A stretch of 64,000 bases of DNA from Pratylenchus scribneri (taxonomy: Eukaryota; Nematoda; Chromadorea; Rhabditida; Pratylenchidae): NCBI GenBank assembly GCA_030063045.1, contig JAQSEB010000035.1:124001-188000 (forward strand). The letters run 5' to 3'. The stretch's first letter is position 1; every line of letters starts with the position of its first letter. This document shows, one piece after another, positions 13,201-24,098 of the stretch. The position numbers and the translations under genes were made by a program. A model generated the notes under the pieces. That model saw only the letters and a program-made list of their open reading frames with translations. It was not told the origin of the DNA and ran no database searches.

Positions 13201-16200
13201 ATGTTTGCCCCGCGGCGTCGAGCAAAACATTTCCCCTCCTCCTAATTCCACCATCCATCGTCCCATCTCCAAATATTCTTTGAATATTTTCTTCGAATTT
13301 TCTTCATCGTCCTTTTCATAATTTTATACATAATTTTGATGTCGTCATTCATATTTTTTACAGTGCCGAACCGTGGCCGAACTTGCCGACCTGATTCGTC
13401 AGTGTGAATTAACAACAATTGCCTGCACATCAACTTTGCTCAAGGCAAGTTTCCCCTTGAATTGATTGATTTTGATGATGCCCCAGGGCAAATCAAAAAT
13501 TCTCATCAGACAACATCAAAATTCCGAATATTTTTGTGGTCAAAATTAATATATTTTGAAAAATGCTTAAATCAAAGAAAAACTATTCTTGCCTAAATTC
13601 ATTAAAAATCATATTTTGCACCTCCTATAATCGTTTTTAGCTTTACATTTTTGCATAACAAGCGAAAATTTTAATAAAAAAAACTACCATAGAGAATTAG
13701 CCAAAAATGGCCCTAGGGTAAAAAATAAATCCATTTATTTATGGCATTAGGGGAATAGCTTGACAAATAATAGCATCAATTTCTTTTAGGGAATTGCCTC
13801 ACTTTGGGGTCCAGTGCCCAGTGAAATGGAACGATTGGCGGATGCGGCACGGTCCAGCCAGCCGGCCAAAGAATTCCTCACATTTCTTCAACAACAATCC
13901 ATGGGGGGAACAATGGTGGAACAACAAAGCAGTCAATGGTCAGTTTTGGCATTATTTGCATCCAAATATATTTTTAATTACAGTCCAACCAGTGCATCGT
14001 CCATTGTTGAAGGCCAAACATCAATTCCAGAAGGAAGGCCCACAACTTTGCTTGATCCAAACAGAGCAGTAGGTGAAGGTGGAACATTGGCATCAATCAA
14101 CTCATCATTGCCATCGCCATCACGGGCAATTCAACGGCGAAATGCATTAACTGCAGCTGAGGAACATTTGTTAATGGCTGAGGTGAATATATTTTAAATT
14201 GGCTTTAATAAGTTAATTCCGCCTGTTCTGATTTTAATAATTCCGCCTGTTCTGATTTTAATAATTCCGCCTGTTCTGATTTTAATAATTCCGCCTGTTC
14301 TGATTTTAATAATTCCGCCTGTTCTGATTTTAATAATTCCACCTGTTCTGATTTTAATAATTCCACCTGTTCTGATTTTAATAATTCCGCCTGTTCTGAT
14401 TTTAATAATTCCGCCTGTTCTGATTTTAATAATTCCACCTGTTCTGATTTTAATAATTCCGCCTGTTCTCATTTTAATAATTCCACCTGTTCTGATTTTA
14501 ATAATTCCGCCTGTTCTGATTTTAATAATTCCGCCTGTTCTGATTTTAATAATTCCGCCTGTTCTGATTTTAATAATTCCGCCTGTTCTGATTTTAATAA
14601 TTCCACCTGTTCTGATTTTAATAATTCCACCTGTTCTGATTTTAATAATTCCGCCTGTTCTGATTTTAATAATTCCGCCTGTTCTGATTTTAATAATTCC
14701 ACCTGTTCTGATTTTAATAATTCCGCCTGTTCTGATTTTAATAATTCCGCCTGTTCTGATTTTAATAATTCCGCCTGTTCTGATTTCAATAATAATTCCG
14801 CCTGTTCTTAAGTTTGGAATAATTGAAGTCTTATTAGAGGACAACCAATTGATTCTATTAATATTATTTTAGGCTCAACAACATCAACAAAAAAGACGTG
14901 GAAAAACATCAGTGGGTCGGCTTTTCGACTATCCACAAATTGCACCGTCAACAAGCAATTTGGGGGGCATCGAAGATCGATCGGAGGCAGCAAAATCGCA
15001 TCGACTCCAACGGACAAGACAAGTGACAAAATGCGCACAGGTACATATAGGGATTTGAAAAGAATTACTGCATTATTTCCAAATAAGTAATCCCATTTAA
15101 TTTGAATCCAATGTTAAAAGAAAAAAGGGAAATATAAGACAATAGAACAAAAATAATAAATAAATTCTCACGCAATAATATTTACATATTATTAATAATT
15201 CCAGTGTGAACATTTATTATTGTTTGATGCACTCAAATGTCAATGTTGCGCACTTGTTTGGCACAAAAAATGCCTTCCTCAAGTGCAACTTTGGTGTGGT
15301 CCATCTGCGGCCACACAATCATTGCTCATCAGCGGTGGTGACAAACGGCGAACAAGCATATTCGGAGTACCCCTCCGGGGACATTTGGAGGCACAACAAA
15401 GACAAGTGCCATTAATTATTGAACGTTGCGTTGATGAATTGCAAAGGAGAGGATTGGGATGCAAAGTGAGAAATAAACAATTATTTTCACATTAATTAAT
15501 TAATTAATAAAGGGGCTATACCGGACATGCGGGGTCAAAAGTAAAGTGGAAGAAATTTGTGCACAATTTGAACAGAATCCACCAAATGGTCGAGTGGATT
15601 TGTTCTCCGTGCATCCCGTAAGTTGGAACATGGAACAATATTTTCTTTTGAAAAAATACCCGGATCATAAACATTATTAGTTTCAGTTATGCACAATAAT
15701 AGGGTATTTAATGAATATTTGTCTGAAAATGTCTGTGGTGAGAGAGTGAGCCCAAGTTCTCATCCCGGGCCTTCGCCGGGAACCTAAGCCTTCAGTGGCC
15801 CAAAGAACCGGATAGAGGGATACAGGGAACTCGACTTTAAATTATTATTTATTTTTTGTGAGGGAAAATGATAACAGAAAACAGAATGTCGCAAAAAGTG
15901 AACATTTTGTGGGGAAAAGAGTGGGCTTAAAAATGTGGATTGAGGCAATATTTGATTGATAGGGTGACGATGACGAGATGATTAGGAAAAAGTGGGAGTA
16001 GAATGATTAGGGAAGGCCCCTACCCCTAGCCATTATTGGCATTGACAATGAAATTTATATTTTTATTCTTCTAATAAAATGAGTTGCATTTCAATATAAA
16101 GAAAAAAAGCTGTTCCCAAAATTGATTGGGTTATTGGCAAATATTTAAAAAATTCATTTAAAGATGAACATTGCTTCCGTTGTGAAGCTATATTTGCGAC

Positions 16201-18541
16201 GTCTCCCCGAACCATTGCTCACATTCAGCCTATATCCGGATTGGCTTCGCATTGATGAACAATTACAAATTGGAAATAGGGAGAAGTCAAATATTGAAAA
16301 GGTGTTGGCCGAATTGGTCAAACAATTGCCGGAACATAATTTCCATACACTTCGTTTTTTGATGCTTCATTTGAATCGAGTGACTTGGTTAGCCGAAAGG
16401 GATTTTATTATTTTGTATTAAAATATAATGAAAAGGTATGAACAACAAAATTTGATGACCGCATCCAACCTGGCTGCTGTAATTGCTCCTTCGCTAATTT
16501 GGCAACGTTTACCGTCAATGTCGGCGCCAAATTCGGCTCCACTCTTTCAAAGTCCCCAATTCATCAATGATGCACACCGGCAAACAAGGGCCATTGAATT
16601 GCTCATTGAATATGCTTTTGAAGTGTTCGAAGTGGACAGAGTGAAGGATAGAAGACAATTCTTTTTGGATTATCCCGGATTAACACCGCCTCCGGCAGAT
16701 CCAGAGAAGATGATTGGTGGCGAAGGAATTGGGCAATCACAGGCAGAAACGGCACAATTGGATGAAGAATTGGTGGAGGATGAGGTAAAAATTGACATTT
16801 TGAATGGAAATTGGATTAAAAGAGATTAACGGATTAATTAAATTAAAGGATGATGAGGAAGAGGAGGAAGAATTATTAGAGGAGGAAATGGAATTATTGG
16901 TGGCAACCGCTGTTGAGCCAATGAAATTGCGAACTCGATCCTTGGGCATTAGCGGCGGCGGTTGTGACAGTGGAATTGGCTCAAATAGTGGGACGAATAG
17001 TGAGGCAGCTGCAGGCCAGAAAAAGGAGGGAATGGAAAGTTGTACGTTAATTCAACATTATTTTAAAAATACGAAATCATAATAGTAAATTAATTTGATT
17101 ATATTTGAGAGTTAGGCCATTAGACATCCTTGAATAAATTTTTATTAATCATAATCTAGGTCTAAAGTTGGAACTCGAGCTATTTTTTCGCTCCGGGCCT
17201 TCGCTGGGGGCCTAAGCCCTCATCAGTAACCCAATGAATGGGATAAAGATAAGAATAGCGAATCAACTTTAATTTAAATAATTCATTAGGTAATTGTGTG
17301 GAAAATGTGATAATAATGTGAAGGGGAAAAAGAATAGAGGAAAGAAAAGGGTGGATTAAAAAGGCAGATTGGGGCAAAATTTGATTGACAGGTTGACGGG
17401 TGGGGGTGATTAGGAAAAAGTGGGTGGGGGTACAATAAGACAAATAGTAAAGGCCTATAGGCTCGTTGGATTGACAATTCACAATTTTAAATATGGTTGC
17501 AATTAAAATATTGAAATAATTCTTCCATATTTTCAGCTAGTTCCGATTTGGATTGTGGCTCTTCGGCCGCCTCCACGTTCCGTCGACTCAATCAACAAAA
17601 TAATAAACTTCATATTTATCCATCAAACAATTCCACCCGCCCTCCATTTTTGCCCACTGGCCCATCCTCCTCAACATTAATCAGCAATAATTCTGCCTCG
17701 AACCGACGTCCGGAAACGGCTCCTTCCACTCGAAGGCTCAATGGAAAACAACGCTCATATACAACCTCAATTTTGGTGTCCCCATTGGCTGATAGGCGAA
17801 ATATGCCACCGCCGCCACCATTACAGAGGTGAATAATATTTACCGTAACCTAAATCCTCTATTAGAAGCTCCAGGGAATACAAATTTCAGTGACCCTCCA
17901 AGAGGGCTTCAAATAAGGGGGTTTATAATGAAGATTTACTATAGGAAATGATTAATTCCCAAAATAAATTGTTAGTTTTTTTTCCCGGTTAAGATTTTTT
18001 TTGGGTTAACTCGGGAAAGGTACAGGTGACCCCAATGGGTCATCTGCTGGTATAAGGTTGGGTTTTTAGGGGATAAGTTATCATTTCACACATCTGTAAC
18101 CCTAACCCTAATCATCTGTAAGGAGGACCCTTCATTTATAAACAATCTGGGCACAGATAACCCACAAATACCATAATATTTTTATCTGAAATGATTTTGT
18201 AAATAATATTTAATTGTCAAAATATAATAGGGACCAAGAAGGAACATCAAAAAGGCCAATAATATTAACGCAAAGATCACTGGAAGAGACATCTGCAGTT
18301 GAAAAGCCTTGTGGCACATTGTTGCGTTCCGGTGAAGTGACAATACAATTGGGCCAAGTTAGCAAAATTAGAAAATAATTTTAATTAAAATTAAATTCCT
18401 TTATAGGATTGTTCAACGGCGGCAGAAAGAGAGGAACAAAGAGGAGGAAGACGGCATTCTCAATCCAAAAAACATCCATCTGCGGCATCATTAGGCCCAT
18501 ATCCATCGACGGATGCGGAGGAGGATGTTAGCTATGTTTAA
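7290..18541 (+). CDS. spv-1: F-BAR / C1 / RhoGAP protein (SPV-1, ARHGAP29/HMHA1 family)
   Basis: A GTPase-activating protein for Rho-family GTPases with a membrane-curvature-sensing F-BAR domain; in C. elegans SPV-1 limits RHO-1 activity in the spermatheca (family knowledge). Exons seen include 7290-7651, 7996-8146, 8192-8381, 9584-9751, 9801-10048, and others near 10181, 10317, 10596, 11258, 13364, 13789, 14873, 15205, 15512, 16163, 16436, 16852, 17538, 18232 and 18407. F-BAR begins near 9720 (KCWSKFATQLLNYARN) and continues as coiled coil to about 13440. The C1 zinc finger at 15010-15300 follows H-x10-C-x2-C-x10-C-x2-C-x4-H-x2-C-x7-C. RhoGAP runs from about 15390 to 16660, with GLYRTCGVKSKVEEI and VVKLYLRRLPEPLL. 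An acidic, Ser/Pro-rich tail ends in EEDVSYV. Two introns (donors 8147 and 13445) are GC-AG. The start is the first ATG of an exon whose phase joins the next; an upstream start is possible. Confidence 0.88.
7852..7865 (+). repeat. G14 homopolymer tract in spv-1 intron 1
   Basis: Fourteen consecutive G residues inside the first intron of the spv-1-like gene (7652-7995). Confidence 0.95.
8428..8785. mobile_element. Foldback (MITE-like) element, family C
   Basis: The ends GAAGTCTCAACTGGGCGAC and GTCGCCCAATTGGGACTTC are near-perfect inverted repeats. The inverted similarity continues inward past GGGCTAAACTGATAT, the words TAAATTTTATATCTATCGAT and ATCGATTGATATAAAATTTA, and the mirrored CTTTAATTTGATA. 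It sits wholly in the 1.2-kb intron 8382-9583 of the spv-1-like gene. Its interior (GATGATTTTAGTATAAAATT) is shared with the shorter element at 43735-43925. Confidence 0.9.
11335..13363 (+). other. 2.0-kb intron of the spv-1-like gene
   Basis: Bounded by donor CTTCGG|gtaagc and acceptor tttacag|TGCCG. It is far longer than the other introns and has GC-rich patches (11560-11620, 12960-13220, the latter rich in CG dinucleotides around a G10 run). Several open frames of 60-156 codons overlap on both strands, but none shows a domain or splice-compatible partner, so no nested gene is called. An internal promoter is possible. Confidence 0.55.
14211..14808. repeat. 24-bp minisatellite, array 2, inside an spv-1 intron
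   Basis: About 25 units of 24 bp containing TTCCGCCTGTTCTGATTTT, very uniform; the main variant is TTCCACC for TTCCGCC. It fills nearly all of the intron between the exons ending ...LLMAE (14181) and starting AQQHQQKRR (14873). The right end carries GATTTCAATAATAATTCC, the same terminal variant as array 1. Confidence 0.98.
15736..16050 (+). repeat. ~300-bp dispersed repeat family R, copy 1 (spv-1 intron)
   Basis: Shares an ordered set of blocks with three other copies: CCGGGCCTTCGCCGGGAACC, CTAAGCC, GTGGCCCAA, AGGCAATATTTGATTGA, a run like GGGTGACG, AAAAAGTGG, and a right end TTATTGGCATTGACAA. It lies in the intron between RhoGAP exons (about 15620-16162). No open reading frame is conserved. 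Confidence 0.88.
17174..17482 (+). repeat. Dispersed repeat family R, copy 2 (spv-1 intron)
   Basis: Same block order as copy 1: CTCCGGGCCTTCGCTGGGGG, CTAAGCCC, AAAAAGGCAGATTGGGGCAA, TTGATTGACAGGTTGACGG, GTGGGGGTACAATA, end near GATTGACAATTCA. It makes up most of the intron ending at 17537. Confidence 0.9.
17985..18180. repeat. Dispersed repeat family S, copy 1 (spv-1 intron)
   Basis: The stretch with ACTCGGGAAAGGTACAGGTG, GACCCCAATGGGTC and CTGGTATAAGG aligns in reverse complement with 46445-46570 (GACCCATAAGGGTCACC, TTTTCCTCAGTTGACC). It also holds two copies of TAACCC, too few to be telomeric. Confidence 0.5.
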
Positions 18542-19034
18542 ATGATTATATTTTATTGGCCCTTTGCATTGAATTGAATGGAAGAGTCAAAATATGAATT
18601 GAAGCGGGTACAAATATAAACAAAAATAATGAAATTATACACTATGGAAAAATAAACAATTTATTATAATGATTCTGCTGATAAATTATTAAATATAAAA
18701 AAACGAAAAAGAAATAAATTCATGTGATTTAATACAATTTTAATTAATTTGTTGAAATAACACAAATTCTCAAATTTTTATTTTCACTAATGGCACTTTG
18801 GATGAATTGGATGACTTCAATATTTGGGTGAATTTTGGTAGATTTGTCAATGAAAATTTAAATTACCGTATTTCCGCCGCCAAGGAAATTTCTCATTTCT
18901 TCAATGGAAGCGGCGGAAATTCTTTTTTTCCCTTCCTCACAAATTTATTTAAAATATTGCTCCAAAACATTACAAAATACATATTTAATTAGAAATTAAA
19001 TAATATTAATCCATTGTTTTCAAGTTTTTCCATT
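18542..19034. other. Intergenic gap, spv-1 to Nudix gene
   Basis: AT-rich 3' flank with several AATAAA-like words after 18600. At 18865-18930 the words TTTCCGCCGCCAAGGAAATT and GAAGCGGCGGAAATT form a short inverted pair that could fold as a hairpin. A 64-codon frame here has no recognisable family. Confidence 0.5.
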
Positions 19035-20078
19035 ATGCAAACTGAAAATCCTTTGCCAAATGTTTTGGCCAAATTCTTTCTACCATTTTGTCATTTTTAT
19101 GAAGAACATTCTAACAAAAAACAAGTAATTTTATAGTATTTATTTTTGCAATATTATTCCTTTTTTAATTAGGCCGCTGTTTTAATTTTGCTCAGGCAAG
19201 AAAATAAATGTAATATTTCCGGGTCCTCCAAATTATTTGGCACTAATAAGAAATGGTCATTGCTTCTCACTGTTCATTCCAAATTTTTACGGCGTCATCC
19301 GGGAGAAGTTTCATCTCCTTTGTTAACTGTTTTTCGATTAATAAATATAGGTTTGTTTTCCTGGCGGTATGCGCGACCTCAATTTTGATAAAACACCGGT
19401 GGAAACTGCCATTCGAGAGACTTATGAAGTCTTTTTACTTTAATTATTAAATTGAATAAATTTGCATAGGAAATTGGTCTTCCCTCCACATTTATTCATG
19501 TTTTGGGCACTCTCCAACCATTCTTGTCCCTTCATCAAGTCCAAATATTTCCAGTTTTGGCCATTATTGAACCAATTCATGAAAGAACATTTCAAACCAA
19601 ATTTAGTGATGAAGTCGAGGCAAGTCGAAATATTTTCACATTTTAATTCATTTTATTGTGTTTTTTTTGGCATTTTTCTGGGCTCCATTGGAAAATTTTC
19701 TTTCGACCGATGGCCATCAAACATTTGAAATACAGGGAACGGATACCTTGATGCACACATTTTCGGTTATTCCTCATCCATTTTAGCCTTTAAACCATTT
19801 TTTCAGTTTGGAGAATATGTCGTTTTCGGCATTACTTCCATTCTTTGCGTGGCCATTTCAATTGGAATATTACAAAAGTTGCCCTCATTCAAAGAGAAGG
19901 TTCATAGCCAAAAGGAAGTTGGCCAAATTAATTCGGGTTAATTGTGCAATCAAAATGAACAATTTTTGTTGAATTTTTAGTAGAGTCTACTCTCAATGCA
20001 ATGTTCCGTTATTTTGGCGAAGATCGAGGATTTATTGAGCCAAAAATAATAAAAGCAGCAATGCCGTCGAAACTTTGA
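19035..20078 (+). CDS. ndx-8: Peroxisomal CoA diphosphatase-like Nudix hydrolase (NUDT7 / NDX-8 type)
   Basis: Members of this family hydrolyse CoA and acyl-CoA to phosphopantetheine derivatives and 3',5'-ADP in peroxisomes. The Nudix box reads FPGGMRDLNFDKTPVETAIR followed by ETYEEIGL, with the key G, E, RE and EE residues in place. It is preceded by AAVLILLRQ and the NUDT7-type stretch LLTVHSKFLRRHPGEV. The protein ends in MPSKL, and the SKL tail is a type-1 peroxisomal targeting signal. Exons start at 19035, 19174, about 19350, 19470, then FFWAPLENFL (about 19672), FGEYVVFGITS (about 19807) and the last at about 19982. Two oddities: the intron after SDEVE has a GC donor (19620), and its acceptor before FFWAPL lacks AG (see findings). 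The start choice (MQTENPLP) rests on the first ATG in phase. Confidence 0.9.
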
Positions 20079-20594
20079 CTTATAGAGACATATTTATACT
20101 ATATATAGGATTATTTTTTGTATAAATTTTAATAATTTTGTTAATTATTTGCTACCAAATAAATCAATTTTTCAATTGAATATAAATTTTGCAAATTTTA
20201 TATTAGCCCTCTGCTGATGATTGGTTGAAAAAGAATTAGATGATTTGATTGACGTTAGCCCTAGGGCACTTCTCATTTTTTGCCACTTTATTTGTTTCTT
20301 TTTTATTCTTTTGTTGATCGTTTTAAAATAATAAAATTTTTATTTTTAATAAACATAGTGGCCAATGTTTGGCAAGTGGTAATTTATTTTTGCCGTTAAT
20401 AGATGAAAAATGCCAAAAGGCTTCCCTAATATAAAAATTTGCTGTTTTGGCCCAATTCCAAAATTCTAGAACTAAATTCATTTGAAAGGCAATTCCATAC
20501 AATTTGATTCTGTCGACAAGCCATTCCATTATTGAACCATTAAAATATCAATTTAAATAAAAATGGATTTTTTAAATTTATTTATTCAGGTGCT
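20079..20594. other. Intergenic gap, Nudix to PRADC1-like gene
   Basis: AT-rich, with polyadenylation-like AATAAA near 20158 and no supported exon. Short enough that the two genes could share a transcript, but no direct sign of this is seen. Confidence 0.5.
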
Positions 20595-21643
20595 ATGCTA
20601 ATTTCAAGACTTTTATTTAATTTAAAGAGATTCGGCCTATTTATTTGTTTCATTAATTTTGCTCAATTAATTCTTCGATCATTTTCACTTGAAGGTTGAA
20701 ATTCTTTCATTAATTAATCTAAAAATGAATCCCTTTTAGAGGGCCTATTTTTCCAAATTATAACACCGTCTAAATTGTCTTTCATTTACCAAGTATGAAA
20801 AAAATTAATTAGAAAATTAATAAAAATTAATAATCCCAGATTAATCCTTCATATCATATTGGCATTGCTTTCCCTTCGGAAACATTAAAGGCTGGTTAAA
20901 AAATCAGTTTTAATATCCTTTTTTGAAATTGTTAGAATATGCAATTGGTTTATGCAGTTCCGGCTGAAGGGTAAAATTTTTGTCGGTCACAAATTAAAAT
21001 ATTAAATTTAAATTAATTCTAAGTTGCGAGGAACTCGAAAATGCGGATCTTGTAGCAAATGAAGTCATCCTTTTAGAAAGGGGTGGATGCCCTTTTGTAC
21101 AGAAAGTCCTAAATGCAGAAAAAGCTGGCGCCAAGATAGCAAGTAAAATGATAAATCATTTTAATTCATTTGATTTTCCTTCATCAGTTGTGACCGATTC
21201 GAAAAGTGGAAGTGATGAATTTATTGGTTTGAAATCAGAATAATCCCAATTTTCATTTTATTTAAGATATGGTAACTGATGATACAAAGCGAAAGTCGAA
21301 TATCCCGGCGGCATTTTTACCAGGAAATTCTGGGTAATTAATTACTCGGCTTTTGTATTATCGGCTTCATAGGGAAATGGGGCAAATCCGCTCTTAAGAA
21401 GAAATAATCAGCCGTTTTTGGCCATTTCTATCTCCCATGCAATTTTTATTTATTATAATTTTCTTTTTAAGGAGACGATTACGGAATTATTTGCTCTATG
21501 AAGGTGATTCGGACATTTTCATTGATATTCCATTGAATTATACAAATCGATCATTGCGAGAGACATTCGCGCAGAAACCACCTTGGTTATTTAAACCCCC
21601 AATGATATATTAAATATTCTAATATTTTAGGGAATTATGGTGA
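20595..21643 (+). CDS. PRADC1-like secretory protein with protease-associated (PA) domain
   Basis: Human PRADC1 is a secreted glycoprotein consisting almost only of a PA domain; its role is little understood. The model joins exons reading [13 protein letters not shown]..., [46 protein letters not shown], the PA core [20 protein letters not shown], then [52 protein letters not shown] and [21 protein letters not shown] final 45-nt intron (donor after CCACCTTG) gives the end PPWELW, matching the PPWTFW end of the human protein; without it the frame would run to KPPMIY. The hydrophobic N-terminus ([15 protein letters not shown]) fits a signal peptide or anchor. The NXT/S site NYTNRS is a possible glycosylation site. 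The intron after SETLK uses a GC donor (20891). Confidence 0.85.
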
Positions 21644-21965
21644 TTGACACAATTATGGAAATTATAAACACCAATTTAATGCGGGATTATTATAAAGAAT
21701 ATTATTCAATTGACACTTTTTGACCACTTTTGTTGTTTGTTTTAAAAAATCTCTTTTGTTATTCTTCTCATATTGTTGTGAATTTTTATTTATAAGTAAA
21801 TTTTAAAAAACTATAAAGTAGTTAATTAATAAACGAAAAGATGAAAAATATGTCGACATTGTTGAGGAATTATACATATTCTAAAAAAAACAATCGAAAC
21901 GGTTAAAGGTTTAATTCCTTTAGAGTTATGAGATGACATGGCTAATTGGGTTATCGAAAAATATT
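21644..21965. other. 3' flank of the PRADC1-like gene
   Basis: AT-rich spacer between the PRADC1-like stop codon and the start of the 18-bp minisatellite. A frame reading [20 protein letters not shown] overlaps the gene end but is out of phase with the splice model. Confidence 0.45.
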
Positions 21966-24098
21966 TGTGAAAATCAGAATGTTTGTAAAATCAGAATGTT
22001 TGTAAAAATCAGAATGTTTGCAAAAATCAGAATGTTTGTGAAAATCAGAATGTTTGTGAAAATCAGAATGTTTGTAAAAATCAGAATGTTTGTAAAAATC
22101 AGAATGTTTGTAAAAATCAGAATGTTTGTGAGAATCAGAATGTTTGTGAAAATCAGAATGTTTGAAAATCAGAATGTTTGTGAGAATCAGAATGTTTGTG
22201 AAAATCAGAATGTTTGTGAAAATCAGAATGTTTGTGAGAATCAGAATGTTTGTGAAAATCAGAATGTTTGTGAGAATCAGAATGTTTGTGAAAATCAGAG
22301 AGAATCAGAATGTTTGTGAAAATCAGAATGTTTGTGAGAATCAGAATGTTTGTGAAAATCAGAATGTTTGTGAGAATCAGAATGTTTGTGAAAATCAGAA
22401 TGTTTGTGAGAATCAGAATGTTTGTGAAAATCAGAGAGAATCAGAATGTTTGTGAAAATCAGAATGTTTGTGAGAATCAGAATGTTTGTGAGAATCAGAA
22501 TGTTTGTGAAAATCAGAATGTTTGTGAGAATCAGAATGTTTGTGAAAATCAGAATGTTTGTGAGAATCAGAATGTTTGTGAAAATCAGAATGTTTGTGAG
22601 AATCAGAATGATTGTGAAAATCAGAATGTTTGTGAGAATCAGAATGTTTGTGAAAATCAGAGAGAATCAGAATGTTTGTGAAAATCAGAATGTTTGTGAG
22701 AATCAGAATGTTTGTGAAAATCAGAATGTTTGTGAGAATCAGAATGTTTGTGAGAATCAGAATGTTTGTGAGAATCAGAATGTTTGTGAGAATCAGAATG
22801 TTTGTGAAAATCAGAATGTTTGTAAAATCAGAATGTTTGTGAAAATCAGAATTTTTGTGAAAAATCAGAATGTTTGTAAAAATCAGAATGTTTGCAAAAA
22901 TCAGAATGTTTGTGAAAATCAGAATGTTTGTGAAAATCAGAATGTTTGTAAAAATCAGAATGTTTGTAAAAATCAGAATGTTTGTAAAAATCAGAATGTT
23001 TGTGAGAATCAGAATGTTTGTGAAAATCAGAATGTTTGTGAAAATCAGAATGTTTGTGAAAAATCAGAATGTTTGTGAGAATCAGAATGTTTGTAAAAAT
23101 CAGAATGTTTGTAAAAATCAGAATGTTTGTGAGAATCAGAATGTTTGTGAAAATCAGAATGTTTGTGAAAATCAGAATTTTTGTGAAAATCAGAATGTTT
23201 GTAAAAATCAGAATGTTTGTAAAAATCAGAATGTTTGTGAGAATCAGAATGTTTGTGAAAATCAGAATGTTTGTGAAAATCAGAATGTTTGTGAAAATCA
23301 GAATGTTTATGAAAATCAGAATGTTTGTGAAAATCAGAATGTTTGTGAAAAATCTGAATGTTTGTGAAAAATCAGAATGTTTGTGAAAATCAGAATGTTT
23401 GTGAAAATCAGAATGTTTGTGAGAATCAGAATGTTTGTGAAAATCAGAATGTTTGTAAAAATCAGAATGTTTGTGAAAATCAGAATGTTTGTAAAAATCA
23501 GAATGTTTGTAAAAATCAGAATGTTTGTGAGAATCAGAATGTTTGTGAAAATCAGAATGTTTGTGAAAATCAGAATGTTTGTGAAAATCAGAATGTTTAT
23601 GAAAATCAGAATGTTTGTGAAAATCAGAATGTTTGTGAAAAATCTGAATGTTTGTGAAAAATCAGAATGTTTGTGAAAATCAGAATGTTTGTGAAAATCA
23701 GAATGTTTGTGAAAATCAGAATGTTTGTAAAAATCAGAATGTTTGTGAAAATCAGAATGTTTGTGAAAAATCTGAATGTTTGTGAAAAATCAGAATGTTT
23801 GTGAGAATCAGAATGTTTGTAAAAATCAGAATGTTTGTAAAAATCAGAATGTTTGTGAGAATCAGAATGTTTGTGAAAATCAGAATGTTTGTGAAAATCA
23901 GAATGTTTGTGAAAATCAGAATGTTTATGAAAATCAGAATGTTTGTGAGAATCAGAATGTTTGTGAAAATCAGAATGTTTGTAAAAATCAGAATGTTTAT
24001 GAAAATCAGAATGTTTGTAAAAATCAGAATGTTTATGAAAATCAGAATGTTTGTAAAAATCAGAATGTTTGTGAAAATCAGAATGTTTGTAAAAATCA
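21966..24098. repeat. 2.1-kb 18-bp minisatellite (family B)
   Basis: Roughly 115 head-to-tail units with core AATCAGAATGTTTGTGAA and 17-19 bp length variants (GTGAG, GTAAA, TTTATG, and GAAAAATCTGAATG types). Higher-order structure is visible: blocks of several units end in AATCAGAGAGAATCAGAATG at about 22295, 22430 and 22655, and two nearly identical ~290-bp blocks ending in AAAAATCTGAATG start near 23070 and 23360. All plus frames stay open for long stretches because the unit is six codons, but interruptions and frame changes argue against a protein. Confidence 0.98.

Noticed and set aside
11409..13321. Frames of up to 156 codons inside the long spv-1 intron
   Set aside because: Overlapping on both strands with C/T-rich or G-rich composition; no recognisable protein.
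14194..14844. 216-codon open frame of IRTGGIIK repeats on the minus strand, and similar frames at 3-272
   Set aside because: The 24-bp unit is a multiple of three, so frames stay open automatically. The array lies inside an intron of a gene on the other strand.
18100..18120. Telomere repeat in TAACCCTAACCCTAA
   Set aside because: Only two units, of a type that is not the usual nematode telomere TTAGGC; chance or part of repeat family S.
21966..24098. CRISPR array
   Set aside because: Units are contiguous with no unique spacers, and the genome is eukaryotic.
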